Positions 12,676-22,835 of a stretch of 64,000 bases of DNA are shown piece after piece (within the stretch, counting starts at the first letter, position 1; each line of letters starts with the position of its first letter). Source of the stretch: Phlegmacium glaucopus (Eukaryota > Basidiomycota > Agaricomycetes > Agaricales > Cortinariaceae); the NCBI GenBank assembly GCA_015039465.1, contig MU130543.1:240176-304175 (forward strand), written 5' to 3'. The notes below the pieces were generated by a model. The model was not told the DNA's origin and did no database searches. It worked only from the letters and a program-made list of their open reading frames with translations. Made by a program: the position numbers and the translations under genes.

Positions 12676-12957
12676 ATGGCGTTTTGGTCTCCATCGCGCG
12701 ACGAAATACCCCAATATGCATCTAAAACACCTCTAATGCTAGAAACTCCCTTCGGGGAACAGCATCAACATTCTCTACTACCTGACAACAAACATATACC
12801 CCAACACTATTGTACAGCCCCACCAAAAAAAAAACGGGCCAAAAAACGGCCAAATGATGACGAAAATCCAGATACTCCGGCCCCCAAAAGACCTCGGAAA
12901 GTTGCTGGCTCCTCCATTGGTAGCACCGTGGCTATTATCGACGATAACGGCATCTGA
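12676..12957 (+). CDS. Hypothetical small basic protein with nuclear localisation signal
   Basis: An uninterrupted 93-residue frame starts at the ATG at 12676 (MAFWSPSRDEIPQY). It contains a strong basic cluster PPKKKRAKKRPNDDE and a second one, APKRPRKVAG, typical of bipartite nuclear import signals. No DNA-binding domain is visible. It could be the first exon of a longer gene or a chance frame. Confidence 0.35.
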   Translation: MAFWSPSRDEIPQYASKTPLMLETPFGEQHQHSLLPDNKHIPQHYCTAPPKKKRAKKRPNDDENPDTPAPKRPRKVAGSSIGSTVAIIDDNGI

Positions 12958-13399
12958 ACTCGATATAAATCCTGCCAATCACCCAAATACATCTCTAGGC
13001 AGCAATTCCTTAGCTTTAAGTGATGCTGAAAATCATTGATTAACTCGTTTCTTCAATTTCTTGCACGATGACTTGGAGTGGACTTACAGGTACCACACAT
13101 AACGATGGATAAGATTCAGAAGACGCGTTGGACGTGGGGAGCAACACGTGATCAGTTTGAACGGCGGTATGGTCATGTAAACCTCAACGCCTTCAGCGCT
13201 CATTTATTCGATCCGGGTTCGTCTAGTTGAAACCAACGCAGTTATATACCAAAGTTATGGCAGAAGGCTCATCTGGGTCCGAAATGATGATGTCTTTCCC
13301 ATCATCTCTGATTCCGACGTTGACGCCGGTTGTCTTGTTTCCTCGTATCTTGCCCCCTCCATCAACACGTCCTTCTCATCCAGCAGAATAGGCTATCCT

Positions 13400-14436
13400 A
13401 TCCACACTGACAGAACCTCAGAAAGGGTATGTAAATAAGAGGGAATTGGAGTGTCAAATGTTTGGAAGGCCAGGGAAAAGAGGTCTTGTGGCGCGAGCAG
13501 AAACGATGGACTTCCTTGACGATAGGGAGTTTACAGAATGGGTCGAGTTCATATTCGGTATTTCGCAGGTATGCGATCGTTAGGATGTCGTTTGTCCAAC
13601 TCTCACTATTTGTGTAACAGGAAGAGTACAAAATTTTGGATGAACTTAGTCCCTTGCCAAGCCTTCAAATGGTTGCATCCACGGATGAGACTCTGATGGC
13701 TCCAATTCTGAAATTGTTCAACCCCGCCTTGACGCAACTCCTCACTCTCGTCAAGAAATCTTGATTCCACGTGTTCAAACGGCCGTTGAGTCTGCCTTCC
13801 TCGCACTTGAAGATGGATATTAGAAGATGGGAGAGGGTATCCAGGTGGGCAAGGATGCCAAGATGGACGAAGCAGATCATTCAAATATTATCGAGCTAAA
13901 GGAGTTGTAGGTGGTGTTATAATTGCTGCCATCGATTACCTGGTCACTCTTTTCGCACCTCATGACGCCCCGCTTTCGGGTTCATCTTCCTCCTTAATAA
14001 CATATCTTACCTGCGGCTACGCCTACTACAGTCTACTTTCATTCCGCAACCCGCCGAACAAGCACTTGACTCCAATTTCCGCAGCGGGGGTATTTTGACT
14101 CCAACTTCTCACCGGATCTCACCCTTGATGCAAGCCCTTTCGGAAGATCCTAGGGAGATGTCAAATTGGACAGCAACAAAGGAGAGATTCTTTGATTTGT
14201 TAGATGAGGTTGTCGAACGACATAAACTGGTGGTGGTGTTGGAAAACGACGTTGAGGGAAGAGATGCGATCAGAGACGAAGTTGTCATGGTTGTCATACC
14301 TTTGTTCCAGAAGTTTACACGGAAACAAAAAGATACGGAATTTAACAAGAGTATGTTTGCTTCGTCATGCCTTTCCTTTGGATTTCAAATCTCCTTTGAT
14401 TTTTTGTGCCCTTGGATCCTCAGAAATGTGAGTTGA
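13400..14436 (+). pseudogene. Decayed gene of unknown family
   Basis: Coding-like stretches follow one another in the same direction but in different frames with stops between them: GRPGKRGLVARAETMDF at about 13465, EEYKILDELSPLP from 13621 after an intron-like gap, VQTAVESAFLALEDGY ending in TAG near 13832, VVGGVIIAAIDYLVTLFAP from about 13908, and from 14095 a 110-residue piece with ERFFDLLDEVVERHK and VVIPLFQKFTRKQKD. The order suggests one helical protein broken by at least two stops and a frameshift. I do not recognise the function. Confidence 0.45.
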
Positions 14437-14925
14437 ATCCACTGCATCTGCGTAACGGTCGAGTTGAATTGACATTTTAATACATTGAAAGCCAGCTACG
14501 ATAACAGATCTTGGCTTCAGCACTCGCACGTTGTGCGTTTTGCATTATTACTTTTGGTCGCCGTCGTCTATTTGTTACTGCGGCCCAATGAGACAGTGTT
14601 GTTTATGGCGAGTCCTGAGGCTCAGACGCATACTCAGTTGGCCCCTGGGCTTCTTGTGCATATTTCAATGCCCGCCAGGTGCTGGCTAATCCATGATTAG
14701 TATTATAGGGGTCGTACAACCCTTTGATGCTGAACGACAGGTTGTTTTTATTTAGCTGTAATAGTACAAAAAGATTGGCTTTTAAAAGTCAAGGAATTAC
14801 AGGAAAGATACTATAATGTCAACCTCATCAGGCAACAGAAAGTTACAATATCGGCTTGGTGATGCAGAGAGACAAGGATGATAATTATACAATTACATAC
14901 TTTACACAGAAAAGACAGCGCACAT
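14437..14925. other. Intergenic spacer 3' of the crinkler-like gene
   Basis: About 490 bp with no supported gene; it holds the 3' flank of the minus-strand gene. The short frame at 14485-14700 lacks motifs. Confidence 0.4.
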
Positions 14926-17052
14926 CTATAATGAAATGTCACTGTACCATAGATGGAATGAATTCAAACACAATATATTCTGGATAATGGGGGAACGTAC
15001 TATCTCAAGAGGTGTCTCCAAGCAGTAGACGGGACCAGAATGGTCATTCCTTTGGCAGTTCCTCTTCCATCCTTTCGGAAAATTCCATTGCAGCTGCTGG
15101 GAGCGACCATTTGGAACAACGAGAATGTAATGTACTTTGACAAGTGGCTGTGCAGCAGTCTGCTTATCAGACATCTTCCTAGACTTCTTTGGGAGTGAAT
15201 TCTCCCTAAGCTGGTCCTTCAAGCTCGCAATAATATTACGAATCTTCACATAGCCCTTCGCCGATCCGCCATGCAATCGTGATGTAGTCATTTGGAAAAT
15301 CCACAAAATTGCAGATTTCTTGGAATAGTCAATGTCGATGGTGAAGGCGTCAAACAACGGGAACGTTGGGTCCACAGGTATATAGTACTTGTCGTTTTTC
15401 CATTCAGAGCAGTCGGCGATGGACTCGAAACTGACAATCTCGCGCTCGACTTTTTGAAATTGTACATCATCGGAAACAAGAGCATCTCGGAACATGGTGA
15501 AATGTGGTGGATCGGCTTCGTCAGAGGTCATTTGGATGAGAGGCCAGGTGCCCCCTGTAGACTGCGCGATGGAACGATGAGCGAACGGCTCGTACAGCTG
15601 TCCCGCCAATGTCCGTGTTGCCGGATTACGTTGGAGCGTCCGAATTAGATGGCGAAGTGCAACGTCTTCTGCTACACCCATGCGCTGTAACACGCTTCTG
15701 CCAACCCACTCCGACTTGAAGTGAATATCCCAATCAACCCTCACAAAAGGGCCTGAATAGACTGGGGAGAGAGCGAGGATCTTATGAGATGTACTGTGCA
15801 TGGAACTTTGATCACTTCCGAGGGTGGATACGATAGCTAGCAATTCATCGTAATTAATGTTGAAGGCATTCTCATGGTCTCGGGTGGTCGTTTCGTAGTT
15901 GAAGACCGCGCTGAATACGTCACGGGCAGAGAATCCGAAACGGTCGATCGCTGCTTTGAGAATGTAGTCGAGAGCACCCTCGGCCGACGGTAATCCACCT
16001 TCCTCTTCCTCTTCCTCTTCACATGCCTCTTCACATTCCTTTTCATATTCCCTGAGAAGCGCACGAGCACCTGGGAACTTATCTAACTGTTCATCATCCT
16101 GGTCTGCAGAGGAGCTTGGATAAAGATTTTGAAGCAGGCCGATCAGGGAATTGTACCGCTTTTGATATGGCAACCTGAGTAGTGTACTTCAGACGTGGAC
16201 AGACACCCGAGATTGGCAAGACTTACCCTTTCATGAGCTCATCATGGGTCCATAACGGCAAGGCAGTGAGCAGAGGAGCTCGTTCCTTATACCAGGTCTT
16301 GTATCGGGATGGATTCGGGGACGCTGTCTGCACTGGCAAACACGGTGCCTGGACCAAGATTGTCTCCGGCTCATTCTGCCCTTCGATATCAAACAACGAC
16401 CATATAAAGATATTCGAAGATGGTGACTTGGCTTCAGGGAGTACTTCTCGTCGTATGTCACCAAGCACCCCCTGATAGACTGCATCGTGATAGAATAGAA
16501 GCAGATCTTCACCATCGAGAGTGAATAGGACGACTTGTTTCAATTGCAGAAGCCGAATAAGAAGGTAATATTGGAAAAGGGTTTTGCCTTCAAATACTAT
16601 TAATCTTTCGCAATATTGAAGGCCAGAAAGTCAGAACGTACCAATGCCAGGCTGACCAGTAACAATAGCCCCATTACTACCTTCTAAAACCATCGCTTGC
16701 GCCCAGATATGATCAAACACCGACACATAAGACCCACGTACGAGAACTGATGGTAGGCGGGTAATTTTGGAGGGAAGGGGCTCAAGAGACAGTGACTCGG
16801 GATCAACCAGTGAGGGGAATTCGGTAGCTCCATACCATTTAACTCTGAAATCCTCCCAATATTTCTTGGCCACTTTCCATCCAGTTCTATCGTCCCACTC
16901 CCACTTAGCAGGATCTAGGAAGATAGGAGTTTGAACAATGACTTGCAGGCACAAGATTTAGCTCGCTCACCTGCATTTTCAGCAGCCAGTGTGACATTTC
17001 CGGCATATTTTTTTATGATATCCCAAGAGGGCTGATCAGAGGAAGTCTGCAT
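14926..17052 (-). CDS. Crinkler/RHS-like P-loop protein with C-terminal nuclease-like domain
   Basis: Four exons on the minus strand (17052-16971, 16914-16642, 16587-16227, 16174-14926) join in phase to 654 residues with no internal stop. An intron of 54 nt splits the Walker A motif, and splicing restores GQPGIGKT at about residue 118. Upstream are WEWDDRTGW and KYWEDFRVKWYGA, downstream FQYYLLIRLLQLKQVVLF, IFIWSLFDIEG and PCLPVQTASPNP. The middle has a polyglutamate stretch. The C-terminal part holds DAFTIDIDY...SAILWIFQMTTS, a layout like PD-(D/E)xK folds although an acidic residue is replaced by Q. Such NTPase-nuclease fusions are multi-copy in mushrooms and often called crinklers (recollection). 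A role in conflict or host interaction is inference. The neighbour on the other strand is a dead P450. Confidence 0.72.
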
Positions 17053-17199
17053 ATCGGGAGGAAGTGAGTCAACTAATCAGTATGTATACCTTTGTTTGTA
17101 AAGCGCACTGGCGAAGCTCAAGTCATAAAGCCCATAGTAGCAACATTCGAGCAGCTGGCACGCCTGCCAACAAATCTTGCAGATCGTGAGGTGCGTTGA

Positions 17200-18470
17200 T
17201 TATCATCGACAAGTTGAACCAAGTCACTGGCAATCTCTACGTCTACTACCGATCTTTCTCAATAGTTATGACTATCCGAAACTCGAAGACCTCACTTACC
17301 CCGGTCGTCAAATCTTTGGAAATGGTGCGTTTTCCGTTATGAATATTGAGATATCTTCATTGAGGGCCATATCGTATAAAGGAGTTGTAACTGCCGAAAG
17401 AGATGTCCATAAACATCAGGTATGCATCCTGTTCAAATATTTGTTATCGGATTGTAAGTTACTAAAACTGCGGTAGCAAGAGATTTTGGTCAGTTCTGCC
17501 GCGTTAGTTTGGTGTTATGACTTATAATTAGATAGAATCCAGCCGCAAATAATGGGATCTGAATGAAATTATCGAAGAAACAGGACTCAAGGTCAATATT
17601 TCGCTTAATCGAACATGTATAATTCATGGTTGCGAAACATTATAGCTTTGTGACATCTGGCGCATAGAAATCGCCAAGCATGACGGTGTAGGTCCCATCG
17701 AGTGCCTTTCATGGATGAGCCGAACAACTCTTGACATCATCGGGCTTGCAGGTAAAATCATCTCATCCTACGCGCGATCATAGTATTATCAAGGCTAAAA
17801 TCCCAAAGATTCAATTATAAAATCAATGCATTGACCAGCGACCCCGAGAAACATGCCCTTATGAAATCGTTTCAACGATATTCAAGGCAGGAGCGAAACC
17901 AACTCTTTATCCCAATACTGAAAGTGATACGTCCTCTGCGTTTCTTAGCTCGTACCAGCATTCCTCTCTAACCCCATTCTTACTCCTTACTTTGCATCGG
18001 ATTACAGCCAGCACCAAATGACGCTGAGACGAAACAGGCTTCTGCTGTAATGGGCCGTATCGGATCTGATCTTCTGAAGCAAAGTAAAGCCGCCCATGAA
18101 GTGATAAACATAGTCAGGCCGTAAAGGTATTCTTTCCCTATTGGTTCAAGCCAGTACCATGCGAGACCTACCGGAAGCGCAACGGATGAGGGATGAAGAT
18201 GTGCTAGCTCGTGTGTATAAAAAATCCCTTCTAGACTGATGTATTTACTCAATATACTCGCAGAGAATCCCACCCTCATTATCGCTGGTCATGGAACATC
18301 GAAGTACACACGTCCGTTCCTCAAATATTCGGCAATCCGAAATTGACATGCTCTAAATTTTGACATAGCATCGCGATGACATACCTCCAAGTCGGCAGGC
18401 GCAAACCAAACTTTGTCAGGGGGCGGATAATCCAACAATAGCCGATTTGAATGGATTGCCCTATCTAATA
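17200..18470 (+). pseudogene. Cytochrome P450 pseudogene, N-terminal half to I helix
   Basis: Ordered P450 blocks are visible between intron-like gaps: NSYDYPKLEDLTYPGRQIFG (17265-17320), GVVTAERDVHKHQ (17380-17419), LSWMSRTTLDIIGLAG (17706-17752), INALTSDPEKHALMKSF (17822-17872), PILKVIRPLRFLA (17914-17952), PAPNDAETKQASAVMGRIG (18010-18066) and QRMRDEDVLARV (18183-18218). This matches the C helix, the GLAG motif before the F-G region and the I-helix entry of fungal P450s. The I helix is degenerate, and the K-helix region that follows has lost the ExxR part. Stops and lost splice sites make it non-functional. It is the same lineage as the fragment at the window start. Confidence 0.7.
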
Positions 18471-18702
18471 GGAAAGGGGTTGTTCGTAATGAAGTTCAGT
18501 TGGCCTTTAATTCAATGTTGAATGCAATATATTCTGGATTTACGTTTCTCTGTGAGATAGGGTCAGAAAGGGTCAATCGATAGTGACCTATTACTTTCAT
18601 CAACCGAGATAAGAAGATTCAAGTTATTTTCATCCTCAAATTTTGCTCGCAATTGATATCCAACTGGTTTTCTTTTCAGACCTGAGCGTTGGGCAAACAT
18701 GA
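18172..18702 (+). repeat. Segmental repeat, copy 2 (matches 1-672)
   Basis: Starts with the same CCGGAAGCGCAACGGATG as base 1 and continues in parallel to about 18700, with a deletion covering the P450 K-helix. It is fused directly to a copy of the sequence that starts at about 9705, so the order of blocks differs from the first copy. Confidence 0.85.
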
Positions 18703-18704
18703 TG

Positions 18705-20115
18705 ATATTTATTGGGGGTCTCCGAACTTGTATCGGTTATCAATTTTCACTTTTAGAGTGAGTCTTAGTCTTTCTCTGGTTATATTCTATGTCGGGTTCT
18801 AATTTTTTTGAATTTGAATTTGAATTTGACACCTTGCGGTTGAATGGAACCTACTTTTAAGGTTTTAATACCCAATCAACGTAATGGTCAACTTATTGGT
18901 GCCTGTGTCGTTTGTACTATGGAGAAAATCCGTGTTGATCTGTTGCGCAGTATATACAGAGATCAATGACAGGACTAAAAATACACTCAGAGATTACTAG
19001 CCGAGTACAGATCTTATGAAGTTTACAGTTAGAATATATTGAGCGTTGACTTGTTACTACAAAAGTTTTACAATAGGTTTTATTACATATTCTTTCTAAT
19101 ACTGTGTTTGTGAAAATGGAAACTTAACTACGAGTACAAACCCTAGTATCATTTAAAAGAATAAATGAGTTGAGAACTCGACTAAGTCGCCTTTGCTTGT
19201 CGTCGTCGGTGCTTATACAGAAGCGACGAGGTTAACGGCCAGGGGATGCACGGATGTAATAAGACCCCTATTTATAGCCTTCCAGAATGCCCAAGACAAG
19301 AACAAGAAAATTAGCGCCAATGGCGGTTAAGTTATCTACTTTTGATTATATAGGTAGGCGTCATAACTCATGAATGCGTTGGAGACTTGGTAATCCAGCG
19401 CCAACTCGTGTCTCCCAACGAAGCAGATCCGTCCGTGCATGGAAGGCCATCAAGGGAAAGAAACCTTATTGGGAGCCGTATTCACCGGTTTTCCGTCCTC
19501 AGCGTCGAGTCTTGATACTCGTCGCTGTTTTCGAGATCCGACCTTATCTCGTCTGGCCTGCGACCGCCGGGAAATTAGGATTCCTTTCATTCCCCTTTGG
19601 TTGTGAAAGTGCTAGTTCAGTAGGGACAACAATTAGTTTACTTTGGTACTTAGAGAAGTTAGGCAGCCTATAGTGATAATCTCTCGTTTATCAGGACGAG
19701 ACATCGACGTAGAGCTGCACTTGTCGCATATGATTGAACTTTCTTCTCTTAAACATCGGCTATGGATGTTGGAAATGTTCAAGATCTCAATCTCTTCACA
19801 GAATGGGTTAAAACTTTCAAGTTTCGACCACCAAAACAAGTTTTTTCCAAGAAAATGCTTCAGTGGTTTTACCTTTTGATGATAATTCAATCGTTCGTCC
19901 AGAAGAATCTTGTTCGTACGGATTGACGACGTATGTATGGGCAATTACAGGCATTGTGGCAGGGATCTAGGGATCTGTGTCGTTCCTGTGGCGTTTGACT
20001 TCATATTTGTTGGTGCGTCTTGAGGTGAGCCACCGAATTCCGAGTTCTCAGTATTGAGAACTCGATCTTTTACAACCTGGGCCCCAAAATCGATTGGGTC
20101 GGCTTCTGAATAGCA
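18705..20115. mobile_element. Second, left-truncated copy of the fold-back element with a 0.53-kb insertion
   Basis: Matches 9705-10597 in the same order, but the left inverted arm is missing; the right arm, with its inner hairpin, is at 20040-20115. Compared with copy 1, about 533 bp at 19398-19930 is extra. That extra piece has open frames on both strands but no recognisable domain. Confidence 0.6.
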
Positions 20116-20270
20116 TAAGGTAATTTATTTCAAACTCAGCGAACGTGCCGCTGCCCGTTGTCCAAGGTCCGACTGTCCTCATCGATCCACCAAATCTCTT
20201 CAAACTAACAGGCGTCATACAGAGCGCTAGTAATCCACTTAGAAAGCTTCCAGTCGATTGGAGGAGCACG

Positions 20271-21001
20271 AACCATCCCCATCCGCCCACAACTGCACGT
20301 CCAGGATCAACTCTAAAATAAAAGTCATGGTGTTACAAGGGATAAGTGAGCCCCCCTGATATTTGTTCGACACTTGATCCGGCAGAACTCGGATCTGCCG
20401 TGCTGAAGGAAATGGCCCACTCAAACCGGTGGATATTTGATCGTTCGCCCATATCTAGCATATTTGGGCGGCTTTTTACATACGTGTGCGCTTCCTATTC
20501 CAGCAACGTTTATTTGTGGCTACTACTGGTAGTGCTGTTGATTACAACGCTCAAGTTTTCTCGAGTCACCATGAATTCAATGGACATCCCCCGAGTAGCT
20601 CTAATATATGGCCCGGGTGTGGGTAAAATTTGTATGCACGCAGATATTCTTCAAGCGAGCCCGGAATAAATGTATCCGTGATGTAGATATCCAAGTACGA
20701 GCCCGATTTTATCATGCAGTGCCATGTTTATGACCGTCTCTGAAAGTCCCCACATCAATTGGCCCGAAGCTCTAGGTTTATTATCAGTCGGTATAACCAA
20801 ATTTTTATCTGATCTTAATCTCTATGAATCAGATATCTAACCGCAGTCAGAGTAAAATATACAAACTCGAACAGAAATGGGAAGAGGTATTATTGAGCCA
20901 AGCTAAGCTCTACTAGTCGGGCGCTCGGCAAAAAGCCTTCAACGAAGAGCATTGTTACAAATACGTTTGGCCATCCGGAGGGTAGTTTTGCATATAAAAG
21001 G
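20271..21001. other. Block present only in copy 2 of the duplication
   Basis: Between GAGGAGCACG and GACAGAAATC this copy has about 730 bp that copy 1 lacks (junction at 10778). Its first 170 bp are the reverse complement of 673-860. Its end supplies a TATA box next to the cysteine-rich gene. It is either an insertion here or a deletion in copy 1. Confidence 0.6.
20993..21000 (+). promoter_or_regulatory. TATA box upstream of cysteine-rich gene copy 2
   Basis: TATAAAAG lies 73 bp before the ATG at 21073. Copy 1 has no TATA-like sequence at the matching place, because the block carrying it is absent there. Confidence 0.4.
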
Positions 21002-21072
21002 TGGACAGAAATCACAAATTTCTCAACAGACTACCTCCCCTTTAAATCAGTACTTCACCATTTCATTGAATA

Positions 21073-21703
21073 ATGTGTCGTTATCGCCGGTCAGTTCCCT
21101 TCTGTACGCTTCTGTCAATTATTTCTGACCAGCTCTACCAGAGTTTGCAACATCTACCTTCGATGCGGACACCGCATCCAGCTCGTGAGTACACTCTTTC
21201 GTTATTTGATGCGGCATGACTGAGATGTTGTTCGTTTCAGCCCGATGAGCATGTCAGTCACCGAAAAAGTTGTTGAATGTTATGAATCGTCTCACCTCTT
21301 CTAGATCTTGTGCGCAAGTCCACGCTGCAAGTTCAGTCCATATCATTCGGCGATGTGCACACCTCCGGCGTGTATCCGGACTTGTACTCAGTTGTAGGTT
21401 GACTCTGTCTATTCAAATGCAAGCACTGACTTGCTAAATTTTAACTTACCATTATCCTTTCGCGTCTCCGTTTTGCACCCATGTCATTCGATACATCTCA
21501 CGTCATGCTCGCCCCAATCAATCCGGTCGAAATCTCTTTAGCCACCAATCTCCCGAGCAATACTGTGCGTAGCATTTTTTTCTTCATTTTTATTTCCTTT
21601 CTCACTGGACCCATTAGCCCCTCACATCGACGGGATGTGCCATTTTTGTGAAACCAGCTCTGGCACTGGCAGGGCGACTACCGATCACGTGGAACCAATG
21701 TGA
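21073..21703 (+). CDS. Small cysteine-rich protein, copy 2
   Basis: Same exon layout as the gene at 10863, including the 12-nt micro-exon coding PDEH. Visible blocks are MCRYRRVCNIYLRCGHRI, CASPRCKFSPYH, CTPPACIRTC, HQSPEQYSPHID and GMCHFCE. The last exon runs on beyond the position of the copy 1 stop and ends at TGA 21701-21703 with a 17-residue extension. Cysteines are conserved between the copies, which suggests selection before or after duplication. The function is unknown. Confidence 0.6.
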
Positions 21704-22162
21704 AGTGGTTTTATCGTTGTGCGAGTAGTGTCTGGCTTTAGGGGTTTTCCGCGTTTTTCTACACCCGGAAAATCCATATAGAGATTATTGATCTATGGTT
21801 AACTTGAAAAAGAGGGAATACAGAAGATTCAAGGAGTGCAAGGAGAGTGCAAGTTCAAAACAAATTCAAAAGGTGCCAAACTTGCAAGTTGAAACCCAAC
21901 CTAATTTCATCGAGTCAGCCTATCAGGCCAATTACACAGTTCCCTTTTTTTGTCCTTAAATTTTATTTCGGTTTTATTTCGATTTTTTACTACATAGTTC
22001 CTGTTTTCGTTCTTAGAAAGATGGTACCATTTGCAATCTTATATTTCTTTCATATTTTTTTGCATGTTTTGCAATGTTAAGATATCACATAATGTATGGT
22101 TTTTGAACTATTGATGATAACAACTGTTGCAATATTTTTCCAGCTACTATCATGCATCGGAT
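21704..22162. other. AT-rich transition, no gene supported
   Basis: Base composition falls sharply here, from roughly balanced to strongly AT-rich. A short frame at 21847-22080 is hydrophobic and low-complexity and is not supported as a gene. Confidence 0.4.
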
Positions 22163-22726
22163 GTTTAAAATGTACCTAGTGTTTAAAAATTGACACATTT
22201 TACTTCATAACTCCACAATCACACTCTCTTTAAATCCTATTTTTTGCAGGATTACAGAAGTATTTTAAGCACATGTATATCTGATTTTTCCTGATTTTTT
22301 CTTCAAATATGCAGGGCGGAAAAGTGCAACCAAGGGTCTGTAAAGCACCAAATCTGACCCCAGAGTACCAAATGTTGTTCATTTTCCTCTGTTTTTGTTC
22401 AAGTTGCAAAGTACTGAATCAGTTATTTAAAATAAATCATTCATTTCTCTATGAAATGTGCATATTGCTTAATGGCAATTAATTTGGAGATCAAACATTG
22501 ACTGCTGTTGCTGAGAGAGTATGTGTGACCTGCTTGTGACAAGATGTGTAAACACTAGGTCCATTTTACTTGCGAATTCCTCCACCTCAACATCATAATT
22601 TGGCCACAAAAAACATGGATGGAAATCTGAAATAGCAACATTTTTGAGGATAAAATAACTTAAATTTTTGGTAAGAAATTGAGGGAGTTATGATTTGATT
22701 TGTAAAAGTTTTTAAACACCCTGTCA
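22163..22726. mobile_element. Short inverted-repeat element (MITE-like)
   Basis: The left end reads CTAGTGTTTAAAAATTG, with TTTTACTTCATAACTCC just inside. The right end, read as reverse complement, gives CAGGGTGTTTAAAAAC with TTTTAC and ATCATAACTCCC inside. An inner inverted copy, GTGTAAACACTAGG, sits at 22546-22559. There is no coding frame. Tc1/mariner-type MITEs have such ends, but the target duplication is not clear. Confidence 0.4.
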
Positions 22727-22835
22727 GTGATAGTAGAACAAAGGAATAAATGTCTCAACTTGAGTATAAATTTATTTTATATTAAATATAAATACCTAGA
22801 ACAATGAGTCTAGGTAAATTTTTAGCTAATATAAC

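Noticed and set aside
17980..18279. 99-codon minus-strand frame with hydrophobic segments
   Set aside because: It lies antisense to ordered P450 blocks (PAPNDAETKQ, QRMRDEDVLA), which explain the region better.
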